A stretch of 64,000 nt of DNA from Streptomyces lunaelactis (GTDB lineage: Bacteria; Actinomycetota; Actinomycetes; Streptomycetales; Streptomycetaceae), in assembly GCF_003054555.1 (NCBI RefSeq), contig NZ_CP026304.1, positions 868,001 to 932,000 of the forward strand, read 5' to 3'. Below the pieces are notes generated by a model. It saw only the letters and a list, made by a program, of their open reading frames with translations, ran no database searches and was not told the origin of the DNA. The position numbers and the translations under genes were made by a program. The stretch's first letter is position 1. Every line of letters starts with the position of its first letter. Shown here in pieces: positions 56,743 through 64,000 of this stretch.

Positions 56743-57564
56743 TCAGGACGCCGGTGGCACCCGCGGTGAACGGCCGGATCCTCGAGTGAGGGAGTAGCCG
56801 GCGATGCCCGCCAGGGCACCGAGCAGGCCTCCGGCCGCGGTCCAGATCCAGCGGTCGGACCACCAGCCGGAGGACCAGCCGCCGTCCGGCTCGCCGATGA
56901 CCGCCGCCTGCTCGGGGGCGTTCTCGGTGTCGTTCGCCGTCTGGACCGTGCCCGGCACCAGCGGGGCGGCGAGTGAGCCGTCGCCCGCCTGCGCGCCGCC
57001 CGCGTCGGTCGAGGTGGCCTCGACCTCCGCTCGGACCGGCTGGCCGAGGTCCTCCTCGGGGATGCCGACGACCGTCAGGCGTACGTAGTAGCTGCCCGGC
57101 AGCGGATCGTTGTCCCACGGCTCCGCCCAGGAACGGACCGTACGCAGCGTGCAGGACAGCTCGACCGATGCGGCCTCCTTCACCGCCGCCCGGGTCCGCA
57201 TGCCGTACACGCAGGCCTGACGGCGGCGCAGGCCGTCGTACACGTCGAGCTGCCACGTCGAGGTCCCGTGCCGGCCTGCCGACTCGGGCAGGGTGATCTT
57301 GGTCCGGACCGTGGCCCGCTGTCCCGCGTCGGCGGGGAACACCCAGTACAGGTAGTCACCCGTGGACGCGTCGGCCGTGGCCCGCTGGTCCTGCTTGATC
57401 GCGGTGGCGGTACGGAAGCCGGTGCCGGCCTCGGTCGGGGCGGCCGTACCCTCGCCGCTCCCGCTCGGGCTCGCCGACGGGTCGTCCGCGAGGGCTGCCC
57501 CCGCCGTGCCGAACAGTGCGGCACCGGCCAGCAGTGCCGTCGTCAACACACGTGCGGTACGCAT
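56743..57564 (-). CDS. Secreted, membrane-anchored protein of the VWA operon
   Basis: 273 residues from ATG 57564, which shares one base with the stop of the VWA gene (TGATG), so translation is coupled. Signal peptide 1-32 (MRTARVLTTALLAGAALFGTAGAALA), a beta-rich domain (ASTGDYLYWVFPADAGQRATVRTKITLPES, GSYYVRLTVVGIPEEDLGQPVRAEV) resembling domains in the second half of the VWA protein, and a C-terminal transmembrane helix (WIWTAAGGLLGALAGIAGYSL). Not a named family to me. It probably forms a surface complex with the VWA protein. Confidence 0.8.
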   Translation of the reverse strand: MRTARVLTTALLAGAALFGTAGAALADDPSASPSGSGEGTAAPTEAGTGFRTATAIKQDQRATADASTGDYLYWVFPADAGQRATVRTKITLPESAGRHGTSTWQLDVYDGLRRRQACVYGMRTRAAVKEAASVELSCTLRTVRSWAEPWDNDPLPGSYYVRLTVVGIPEEDLGQPVRAEVEATSTDAGGAQAGDGSLAAPLVPGTVQTANDTENAPEQAAVIGEPDGGWSSGWWSDRWIWTAAGGLLGALAGIAGYSLTRGSGRSPRVPPAS

Positions 57565-58835
57565 CAGTTGGTCCTCCAGACAGCGACGCGCCAGCGTGAG
57601 ATCCAGCCCCACAGCAGACCGGCCACCAGACCGGTGAGCACCAGGACGGCGAGGAGCCACCAGCCGCGGCCGAGACCGAAGGAGGCGACGTCGGAGGCCT
57701 CGTCGGGTGCGTCGACCAGGTCGACGGTCAGTTCGAGGGGCAGGCCGGGATCGGTCTTCACCGACGGCGGGGCCGAGAAGGAGTTGCTGACCTGCAGGCA
57801 GACGGTCTCCGCGGCGGGCTTGACACCGTCCGCGTCCTCGAGCGGGGGATTGGGATAGCGAAGACCGGTCGAGATCACGTCGGTGCGTCCGTCGCCCGCC
57901 TCCGCGCCGCGGACAATCTCCCGGCCGTGTACGGTCACGGCCCGCAGCATGACTCCGTAGTCCTTGTTGACGGCACGGTCGGCGGCAATGCTCACCGAGG
58001 CGCGCAGCTCCTGACCGGGCAGCACATCGACCCGGTACCAGCGGTGCTCGGCGAACTTCTCACGGTCGCTGTAGAGGCCCGCCTCGAGCTGCGGGGCGCC
58101 CGCGCACTGCCGAGCGCCCTCCCTCGCCACCGGTGTGATCACAGGGTCCGCGGCGCGGTCCACCAATTGGCTGACGCGGCCGGAGAGTTCGTCGGTGTGC
58201 CGCACCGATGTGTACGTACCGCCGGTGGCCTCGGCGATGCACCTGAGCTGGTTACGGGTCTTGGCGTCGGGGACCAGTCCCAGCGTGTCGATGACGAGGT
58301 GGATCCCCTTCGCGGCGATGTCACGCGCGACGACGCACGGGTCGAGCGGGGCGCAGGTGTCCTCGCCGTCCGTGATGAGCACGATCCGCCGGGTGGCGTC
58401 CCCGCCCTCGAGGTCCTCGGCCGCGCCCAGCAGGGCGGGCCCGATGGGCGTCCAGCCGGTGGCAGCGAGAGTCGCCACGGCGGTCTTGGCCTCGGTCCGG
58501 TCGAGCGGGCCGACCGGGTAGAGCTGACGGGTGTCCTTGCAGCCGAGCTTCCTGTCGTCGCCGGCGTAGTCGGCACCGAGGGTGCGTATGCCGAGCTGTA
58601 CCTCGGAGGGGACCGCGTCCAGCACCTCGTTGAACGCCTGCTTCGCGGCGGCCATCCGGGTCTGACCGTCGATGTCGCGGGCTCGCATCGATCCGCTGAC
58701 GTCGAGCACCAACTCGACCTTGGGGGAAGCCTTCGCCGCCGGTTCATCGGCGGCGGCGCCCGCCGGGGGGAGCCCGACGGCCAGGGCGGCGAGCAGGCCG
58801 CACACGGCGGCCGCCAGCCGTTTTCTTGTGATCAT
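57564..58835 (-). CDS. VWA-domain membrane-anchored surface protein
   Basis: 423 residues from ATG 58835. Signal peptide 1-29 (MITRKRLAAAVCGLLAALAVGLPPAGAAA). VWA domain ~40-220 with intact MIDAS: D45-x-S47-x-S49 (LDVSGSMRA), the Thr in ATGWTPIGPAL and Asp in LITDGEDTC. A beta domain follows (HRWYRVDVLPGQELRASVSIAADRAVNKDYGVMLRAV), then a transmembrane helix near the end (GWWLLAVLVLTGLVAGLLWGWI). VWA domains bind protein partners through a divalent metal; the coupled downstream gene is the obvious candidate partner. Confidence 0.87.
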   Translation of the reverse strand: MITRKRLAAAVCGLLAALAVGLPPAGAAADEPAAKASPKVELVLDVSGSMRARDIDGQTRMAAAKQAFNEVLDAVPSEVQLGIRTLGADYAGDDRKLGCKDTRQLYPVGPLDRTEAKTAVATLAATGWTPIGPALLGAAEDLEGGDATRRIVLITDGEDTCAPLDPCVVARDIAAKGIHLVIDTLGLVPDAKTRNQLRCIAEATGGTYTSVRHTDELSGRVSQLVDRAADPVITPVAREGARQCAGAPQLEAGLYSDREKFAEHRWYRVDVLPGQELRASVSIAADRAVNKDYGVMLRAVTVHGREIVRGAEAGDGRTDVISTGLRYPNPPLEDADGVKPAAETVCLQVSNSFSAPPSVKTDPGLPLELTVDLVDAPDEASDVASFGLGRGWWLLAVLVLTGLVAGLLWGWISRWRVAVWRTN

Positions 58836-58921
58836 CGCCGGATCGTATTGAAGTTCGCCCACTGATCCAAAACGGGCCTCCGGCAACGGCTCTTCCGGCC
58901 CGCGACCGGCGATCACTCGGA

Positions 58922-58969
58922 CACGAAAAAGTCCGGCGCGGCCACCCACGAGGGGCGGCCGCGCCGGAC
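58922..58969 (-). terminator. Rho-independent terminator of rpmG-rpmE2
   Basis: Minus-strand stem of 13 perfect base pairs, GTCCGGCGCGGCC at 58957-58969 and its partner GGCCGCGCCGGAC at 58931-58943, followed on the minus strand by TTTTTCGTGT. It starts 15 bases after the rpmE2 stop. It is the only textbook U-run terminator noted in the window. Confidence 0.88.
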
Positions 58970-58984
58970 TGGGCCGGCGGAAGA

Positions 58985-59245
58985 TCAGTTCCGGGCCGCG
59001 GCGGCGGTGCCGTAGCGGCGCTCGAAGCGCTCCACACGGCCGGCCGTGTCCAGGACCCGGGATCTGCCGGTGTAGAACGGGTGACTCGCCGAGGAGGTCT
59101 CCACGTCGATCACCGGGTAGGTGTTGCCGTCCTCCCACTCCACACGCTGCGCGGAGTCCGCGGTCGAGCGGGTCAGGAAGGCGACGTCCGCAGCGCGGTC
59201 GCGGAAGACGACCGGGCGGGAGACGGGGTGGATACGAGGCTTCAT
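58985..59245 (-). CDS. rpmE2: Type B 50S ribosomal protein L31
   Basis: 86 residues: [31 protein letters not shown], then [44 protein letters not shown]. This is L31 without the zinc-binding CxxC pairs (C-minus, type B). Such paralogues replace the zinc-containing L31 under zinc limitation, releasing zinc. It is 49 bases after the rpmG stop on the same strand and shares its promoter region; a strong terminator follows. Confidence 0.95.
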   Translation of the reverse strand: MKPRIHPVSRPVVFRDRAADVAFLTRSTADSAQRVEWEDGNTYPVIDVETSSASHPFYTGRSRVLDTAGRVERFERRYGTAAAARN

Positions 59246-59294
59246 GCGGGATCCTTCCTCAGTGCAGGGGGGTTTGTGTCCAGTGGGCGGCGGG

Positions 59295-59459
59295 TCAGCG
59301 TTCCTCGCGGAACAGGACGTGCTCGCCGAGGACAGCGTCGAATTTGCGCAGCACCAGCCGGTCGGGGTTGTTGCGGCGGCTCTTGCGGGTCACGTACGTC
59401 CGGCCGGTCCCGGCGGACGACCGGAGCGTGACCACGGGACGGTTGTCGCTACGGGCCAT
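59295..59459 (-). CDS. rpmG: 50S ribosomal protein L33 (zinc-free form)
   Basis: 54 residues from ATG 59459: [54 protein letters not shown]. The usual CxxC pairs of zinc-binding L33 are absent, marking the zinc-independent paralogue. Pairing with type B L31 is the typical Zur-controlled arrangement of streptomycetes. GGAGG precedes the start. Confidence 0.95.
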   Translation of the reverse strand: MARSDNRPVVTLRSSAGTGRTYVTRKSRRNNPDRLVLRKFDAVLGEHVLFREER

Positions 59460-59500
59460 GCGTTCCTCCCGGCGCCTCATCGGCCCACCTTCAGTGGGTT

Positions 59501-59515
59501 TGAATCTCACATTCA
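59501..59515. promoter_or_regulatory. Candidate Zur box upstream of rpmG
   Basis: TGAATCTCACATTCA has 5-bp inverted arms (TGAAT/ATTCA) and lies 42 bases upstream of rpmG. Zur sites in actinobacteria are TGAAA-rich palindromes of similar spacing; the match is imperfect, so the call rests mainly on context. Confidence 0.5.
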
Positions 59516-59687
59516 CTTCAGCGCCTGGTGGTGTAACCGGACAGGCCCCCGCGGCATTCCCGCCCCCCGATGCGGATGGAATGCGATCAAGGTTTGCTGG
59601 GTTCTGCGAGGTACAACCGAGCGGGCGTCCGTACCGGCGATCAGCGGCGCGGGCCTCCTGGCGAGACAATGAGGGCGGGACACAGCG

Positions 59688-60332
59688 ATGAGTGAACTGA
59701 TTCTGATACGGCACGGTGAAACCGCCTGGACGCTGTCAGGGCAGCACACCGGTCATACCGATCTGCCGCTGACCGCCCACGGCGAGGATCAGGCCCGTGC
59801 CCTCGTGCCGCTGCTCGCCGACCGCCGTATCGCTCTCGCCCTGGTCAGCCCGTACCAGCGGGCCCGGCGTACCGCCGAACTGGCCGGCCTCACCTCCACC
59901 CGCGTCACCGACGACCTCCGCGAGTGGGACTACGGCGGCTACGAAGGCCTCACCACCGCCGAGATACACCGCACGCTCCCCCAGTGGGACATGTGGACCG
60001 ACGGCGTCGCCCCGGGACCTGCCGAGCATCCTGGGGAGAGCGCCTTCGACGTCGGCGAGCGCGCCGACCGCGTACTCGCCGAAGTCCGTGAAGCCCTGTC
60101 GCCGGGCGGGGGCGACATCGCCCTCGTCGCGCACTCCCACGTTCTCCGCGTCCTGACCGCCCGCTATCTGGGGCTGGCTCCCGCCGCCGGTGCCCTGTTC
60201 CAGCTCGCGACCGGAACCGTCTCCAGCCTCGGGACCGAACACGGCAGGCCCGTGATCACGGGCTGGAATCTCGCACTGCCGGCCCGTTTCACCGACGCCG
60301 CCACCTCACCGGACCTGGCCGGCACCGGCTGA
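59688..60332 (+). CDS. Histidine phosphatase family protein
   Basis: 214 residues. RHG signature [33 protein letters not shown] with the nucleophilic His, [32 protein letters not shown] with the acid/base Glu, and [19 protein letters not shown] with the second His. These proteins are phosphoglycerate-mutase-like phosphatases acting on small phosphorylated metabolites; the exact substrate cannot be assigned. Standalone gene divergent from rpmG with ~230 bases between. Confidence 0.92.
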   Translation: MSELILIRHGETAWTLSGQHTGHTDLPLTAHGEDQARALVPLLADRRIALALVSPYQRARRTAELAGLTSTRVTDDLREWDYGGYEGLTTAEIHRTLPQWDMWTDGVAPGPAEHPGESAFDVGERADRVLAEVREALSPGGGDIALVAHSHVLRVLTARYLGLAPAAGALFQLATGTVSSLGTEHGRPVITGWNLALPARFTDAATSPDLAGTG

Positions 60333-60500
60333 CGGCGCGGCTGTCGGGCGTCGGGCGTCGGGGCGCGCCAACTCCTCGGCGGACAGCTTCAGATCGGCCG
60401 CGACTGCCGAGTCGCGGACCGATGGCCTCGACGCCGAGCCGCTCGAGCCAGGCGTGGCACTGGCCGGGCGCATATCAGGACCAATAGCTAGAATTCGAGC
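60333..60500 (-). pseudogene. Possible C-terminal scrap of an oxidoreductase
   Basis: On the minus strand this gap reads SVRDSAVAADLKLSAEELARPDARRP, which resembles the end of an aldo/keto reductase (AAADLxLSAEELARLDA). Nothing upstream of it on that strand extends the family, because the FHA-ABC gene starts there on the other strand. Weak evidence. Confidence 0.25.
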
Positions 60501-62837
60501 ATGGGAGAGCGGCCGGTCGCGCCGACTGCGCCCGAACTCGTCCTCGAAACCGACGTGGGCTCCACGGTGATGAGTCCGAGCCGGGATTATCACGTCGGGC
60601 GCGACCCCTTGAGCGACATCGTCATCGACGATGTCCGGGTTTCCTGGCATCACGCGGTGCTGCGGCCCGATGCCGACCACTGGACGCTCGAGGACGAGCA
60701 CAGCACGAACGGCACGTACACCGAGGGCCGCAGGATCCACGAGTGGGGGGTCGGCCCCGGCAGCGTCATCCGGTTCGGCAATCCCGCCGACGGCCCGCGC
60801 GCCGTCTTCGTGGGCCGTGCCCGGCCGGTCCCCGCCCGCCCGTCCGCCGTCTCCATGCCCTCGGCGACCGGCACCTTCCGGCAGCCGACCACCGTACGGC
60901 CGCTGCCGGTCCGCACCGTACGCATCGGCCGCGGAGCGGACAACGACCTCGTCGTCGACGAGCTGGTCGTCTCGCGCCGGCACGCCGAGCTACAGGCCCA
61001 CCCGGACGGCAGCTACGAGATCGTCGACCTCGGCAGTCACAACGGCACCTTCCTCAACGGCCAGCCGGTCGCCCGCGCCCCGATGTCGCCCGGTGACATC
61101 GTCGGTATCGGCCACTCGGCGTTCTGCCTGGTCGGCGACCAGCTGCAGGAGTTCGTCGACACCGGTGAGGTCTCGCTCGACGTCCAGGACCTCGCGGTCA
61201 CGGTGGACCGCGGCCGCAAGACGCTCCTGGACCATGTCTCCTTCCCGGTCGGCGAGAAGTGCCTGCTGGCCGTGGTGGGGCCCAGCGGTGCCGGCAAGTC
61301 CACGCTCCTCAACGCGCTGACCGGGCTCCGTCCCGCCGACCGGGGCACCGTCCTCTACGACGGCCGCGACCTGTACCGCGACTACGCGGAGCTGCGCCAG
61401 CGCATCGGCCTCGTACCGCAGGACGACATCCTGCACTCCCAGCTGACCGTGCGCCGGGCCCTCGGGTACGCCGCCGAGCTGCGCTTCCCGCAGGACACCG
61501 CGAAGACCGAACGTCAGGCCCGGGTCGCCGAGGTCGTCCGCGAGCTGGGGCTCGAGCAGCGGGCCGGCCAGCCGATCCACAGTCTGTCGGGCGGCCAGCG
61601 CAAGCGGGTGAGTGTGGCTCTGGAGCTGCTGACGAAGCCGTCACTGCTCTTTCTCGACGAGCCGACCTCCGGGCTCGACCCCGGCATGGACCGGTCGGTC
61701 ATGCATATGCTCCGCGGCCTCGCCGACGACGGGCGCACCGTCATCGTGGTCACGCACAGTGTGCTCAGCCTGGACGTGTGCGACCGGCTGCTGGTGCTCG
61801 CTCCCGGCGGGATGATCGCCTACTACGGACCGCCGGAGGACGCGCTCGCGTACTTCGGCTTCGAGGAGTGGCCCGAGGCGTTCGAGGCTTTCGAGAACGA
61901 CCACGACCGCGAGTGGGCGGCGGACTACCGCGAGTCCCCCTTCCACCGGCAGTACATCGCGAATTCCACCGCCCAGCCGCTGCTGCCGCACGATGCGGCG
62001 GCATGGGTCGCGCCGCCGAGGACACGGAGCTGGGGAGCGCAGCTGCGGACCCTCGTACGGCGGTACTCCGCCGCGCTGAGCGCCGACCGGACCTTCCTGA
62101 TCATCATGATCGCGCTGCCGTTCGTGATGGGTGCGATGGCGCGTGCGCTGGCCGGGAGCCGGCTGACGCAGGAGACGGCGATGAACGCCCTGCTCATCCT
62201 CTGTGTCGGCGGGGTGCTGACCGGTGCCGCCAATGCCGTACGGGAGCTGGTCAAGGAACGGGTCATCTACCAGCGGGAGCGGGCCGTCGGGCTGTCCAGG
62301 TCCGCGTATCTGATGTCCAAGGTGGTGGTGCTCGGCACGATCACGGTGCTGCAGGCGATCGTCCTGACCCTGGTCGGGCTGGTCGGCGTGGATCTGAACG
62401 CCCCGGGCGGTGAAGGGGTGCTCCTGCCGCCGCTGGTGGAGATCACCCTGACCGTGGCGCTGCTCTCCTTCACGGCGATGATGCTCGGCCTGCTCGTGTC
62501 CGCGCTGGTGAGCAAGGAGGAGGTCACCATGCCGCTGCTGGTGCTCCTCGCGATCGTCCAGGTCGTCTTCTGCGGCGCGCTCCTCAAGCTGCACGGGGTG
62601 CCGGGCATCGAGCAGCTGGCGTGGCTGATCCCCTCCCGGTGGGCCCTCGGCGCCATGGCGGGGACCATCGGGCTCGGCAGGATCGTTCCGGGCAAGCTGA
62701 CAACGGATCCGCTGTTCGAGCACTCGGCGGGCGTGTGGCTGCTCAACATGGGGATGCTGGTGGTGCTCTCGGTCGTGTTCGGATTCGCCGTCGCGAGGCT
62801 GCTGCGCCGGCACGAACCCGCGATCATGCGGAAGTAG
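60501..62837 (+). CDS. Double-FHA ABC transporter (ATPase-permease half-transporter, ABCG-like)
   Basis: 778 residues. Two FHA domains: ~27-100 (YHVGRDPLSDIVIDDVRVSWHHAVL, EDEHSTNGTYTEG) and ~140-215 (VRIGRGADNDLVVDELVVSRRHAELQ, DLGSHNGTFLNGQ). ABC domain: Walker A GPSGAGKS at 260-267, signature LSGGQRKRVSVALELL, Walker B LLFLDEPTSGLDPG. About six C-terminal helices from ~535 (FLIIMIALPFVMGAMARAL ... NMGMLVVLSVVFGFAVARLL) make an ABCG/ABC-2-like permease. FHA domains bind phosphothreonine, so activity is likely tuned by a Ser/Thr kinase; one is encoded two genes downstream. Substrate unknown; the mycobacterial relative is Rv1747. Confidence 0.93.
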   Translation: MGERPVAPTAPELVLETDVGSTVMSPSRDYHVGRDPLSDIVIDDVRVSWHHAVLRPDADHWTLEDEHSTNGTYTEGRRIHEWGVGPGSVIRFGNPADGPRAVFVGRARPVPARPSAVSMPSATGTFRQPTTVRPLPVRTVRIGRGADNDLVVDELVVSRRHAELQAHPDGSYEIVDLGSHNGTFLNGQPVARAPMSPGDIVGIGHSAFCLVGDQLQEFVDTGEVSLDVQDLAVTVDRGRKTLLDHVSFPVGEKCLLAVVGPSGAGKSTLLNALTGLRPADRGTVLYDGRDLYRDYAELRQRIGLVPQDDILHSQLTVRRALGYAAELRFPQDTAKTERQARVAEVVRELGLEQRAGQPIHSLSGGQRKRVSVALELLTKPSLLFLDEPTSGLDPGMDRSVMHMLRGLADDGRTVIVVTHSVLSLDVCDRLLVLAPGGMIAYYGPPEDALAYFGFEEWPEAFEAFENDHDREWAADYRESPFHRQYIANSTAQPLLPHDAAAWVAPPRTRSWGAQLRTLVRRYSAALSADRTFLIIMIALPFVMGAMARALAGSRLTQETAMNALLILCVGGVLTGAANAVRELVKERVIYQRERAVGLSRSAYLMSKVVVLGTITVLQAIVLTLVGLVGVDLNAPGGEGVLLPPLVEITLTVALLSFTAMMLGLLVSALVSKEEVTMPLLVLLAIVQVVFCGALLKLHGVPGIEQLAWLIPSRWALGAMAGTIGLGRIVPGKLTTDPLFEHSAGVWLLNMGMLVVLSVVFGFAVARLLRRHEPAIMRK

Positions 62838-62846
62838 GGGCGGACC

Positions 62847-63671
62847 ATGACGACTCCGGACTTCCGCCCGACCCATGTCGTCCCCCGGGACGGGCTGCCC
62901 GCCTGGGAGGCTCCGGACGTGTCCCGGCCGACCGCACCGCTCGACGCGCTGCTGCCCGTGCAGGTGGTCGACCGGCGCGGGGACTGGGGGCAGATCGTGT
63001 GCGCCAACGGATGGTCGGCGTGGGTCGACGGACGGCTACTGGTCTCCGTTCCTCAGGAGCCGCCGGTGGCGGGACAGCCGGCGGCCCGTACCGCGGACCC
63101 GCGGCCGCTGCTGGCCCGGGTCGAGGAGTCGCTGGGGCGGTACCGGCGCGCGGCGGAGGAGCTGACGGCCGGGCGGGGTGACGGGGAGACGTTCCGGCGT
63201 CGCACACAGGGACTGCGGGTGGGGATGGTCGTGGACGGCGAGTCGGTGTGGCTGTACGACGCCGAGCACGAGCGCTGGGTGTACTGCGACGGGGTGCGGC
63301 TCAGCACGTACGCGGCGGGGTCGGGCCCCGGCGGGGCGAGCGGCGCGGGCGGGGCAGCGGACGGCCCGGTTGCCGGGCGCGAGCCGACACGGGTGGTGAG
63401 CGAGGAGCCGAGCGGGATGAGCTCGCCGTCGCAGGGACCGCCGTCCGGGCCGGAGCCGACCCGGGTGGTCGGCCCTGAACGGGGGTCCGGGGACGGCCCC
63501 GCAGGCCGGGCCGACGACCGGGCCACAGGGCTCGTGGGGCCGGACCGGGCGCACGGCGGTGCCCCCGGCCCGACAGGCGCCCCGCATGGCCCGGCGGGAT
63601 CCGGGCCCGGGCGGCTCGTGCAGCCCGCGGCCGATGCCCCGTACTCACCCACCCGCCCCGGTGACGCCTGA
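62847..63671 (+). CDS. SH3-like protein between FHA-ABC transporter and kinase
   Basis: 274 residues, 9 bases after the transporter stop. Residues ~30-70 look like a bacterial SH3 fold (LDALLPVQVVDRRGDWGQIVCANGWSAWVDGRLLV). A helix-beta segment follows (LARVEESLGRYRRAAEELTAGRGDGETFRRRTQGLRVGMVVDGESVWLYDAEHERWVYCDGVRLSTYA). The last ~110 residues are disordered Gly/Pro-rich with repeated EPTRVV pieces (REPTRVVSEEP, PEPTRVVGPE), whose threonines are plausible kinase targets or FHA docking sites. No signal peptide. Confidence 0.75.
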   Translation: MTTPDFRPTHVVPRDGLPAWEAPDVSRPTAPLDALLPVQVVDRRGDWGQIVCANGWSAWVDGRLLVSVPQEPPVAGQPAARTADPRPLLARVEESLGRYRRAAEELTAGRGDGETFRRRTQGLRVGMVVDGESVWLYDAEHERWVYCDGVRLSTYAAGSGPGGASGAGGAADGPVAGREPTRVVSEEPSGMSSPSQGPPSGPEPTRVVGPERGSGDGPAGRADDRATGLVGPDRAHGGAPGPTGAPHGPAGSGPGRLVQPAADAPYSPTRPGDA

Positions 63672-64000
63672 TGGCGCGCGCCCCGCACGGTACCGATATG
63701 CCCGTCGGGCGGGCCTCCGATCTGCTCGGGAAGCAGATCGCGGGGTACCGCGTCGAGAGCGAGATCGGCCGCGGCGGCATGGCCGTCGTCTACCGGGCCA
63801 AGGATCTGCGGCTGGACCGCACCGTCGCCCTCAAGCTGCTCGCGCCCGAGCTCGCCCGCAACGACACCTTCCGGCAACGCTTCACCCACGAGTCACGGGT
63901 CGCCGCCGCCATCGACCACCCGCACATCGTGCCGGTCTTCGAGGCCGGGGAGACCGAGGGGATCCTCTACATCGCCATGCGTTACGTCGCCGGGCAGGAC
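63671..64000 (+). CDS. Serine/threonine protein kinase (partial, continues beyond window)
   Basis: First 110 residues only. ATG 63671 shares its A with the preceding stop (TGATG). Kinase N-lobe: glycine-rich loop GRGGMAVVYRA at 33-43, catalytic Lys55 in VALKLL, the alpha-C Glu in HESRVAAAIDHPHIVPVFEAGETEGILYIAMRYV. A Hanks-type PknB-like kinase; PASTA or membrane parts would lie outside. Likely phosphorylates the FHA-ABC transporter and the linker protein of the same operon. Confidence 0.93.
   Translation, partial: MARAPHGTDMPVGRASDLLGKQIAGYRVESEIGRGGMAVVYRAKDLRLDRTVALKLLAPELARNDTFRQRFTHESRVAAAIDHPHIVPVFEAGETEGILYIAMRYVAGQD

Overview
The window is high-GC DNA that I read as a Streptomyces chromosome. 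The evidence is near-universal G/C at third codon positions, GTG starts, ATGA-coupled operons, secreted proteases, a MetE under a cobalamin riboswitch, coenzyme-B12-dependent mutase genes and zinc-free L31/L33 ribosomal protein paralogues. No tRNA, rRNA, CRISPR array or intact insertion sequence was seen.

Bases 1-27373 are one plus-strand operon-like block. It encodes the baseplate, spike, AAA+ ATPase, cap-like protein and cargo part of an extracellular/phage-tail-like contractile injection system (eCIS) of the Streptomyces kind. The sheath and tube genes are not in the window and presumably lie upstream. Order: zinc-ribbon-like hub assembly chaperone, Pro/Ala linker protein, DUF4255 protein, AAA+ ATPase, small conserved protein, a 2193-residue DUF4157 (eCIS core domain) protein, a HEAT-like putative immunity protein, CIS tube-like hub protein, LysM protein, gpD/gp27 hub, gpV/gp5 spike, PAAR-like tip, gp25, two large wedge proteins, a beta-helical tail protein, a DUF6519 protein and a cytosol-type peptidoglycan amidase. 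The giant DUF4157 protein ends in an unrecognised lower-GC C-terminal module followed at once by the HEAT-like gene. This looks like a polymorphic toxin/immunity cassette embedded in the structural operon, and it is the most interesting thing in the window.

Bases 27374-30308 hold accessory single genes: an ornithine cyclodeaminase/mu-crystallin homologue, a frameshifted membrane protein, a PaaI-type thioesterase without a normal start, and a VOC protein. Bases 30309-35405 are the methylmalonyl-CoA mutase operon mutA-mutB-meaB. Convergent to it is a secreted M9 collagenase, then an M24 aminopeptidase P and a FadR-type GntR regulator; two near-identical 15-bp palindromic sites link aminopeptidase and regulator. 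metE follows on the minus strand behind a cobalamin riboswitch, so a B12-sensing gene sits close to a B12-using operon.

Bases 42848-50628 contain an ArsR-SRPBCC fusion with an operator inside its own promoter and an apparently leaderless start, a DUF2993 lipid-binding-like protein, a PfpI/DJ-1 amidotransferase divergent from a LysR regulator, a streptogrisin-type protease, a glycolipid-binding-domain protein, and a GH4 phospho-glycosidase preceded by the stump of a DeoR regulator.

Bases 50699-64000 hold an NhaA-DsbA fusion antiporter, an SRPBCC gene with only a remnant of its ArsR partner, a membrane-anchored AA10 LPMO-like protein, another SRPBCC protein, a DUF488 protein, a methyltransferase, a two-gene VWA membrane operon, rpmG-rpmE2 behind a Zur-like palindrome with a clear intrinsic terminator, a histidine phosphatase, and the start of an operon with a double-FHA ABC transporter, an SH3-like protein and a Ser/Thr protein kinase cut by the window edge.
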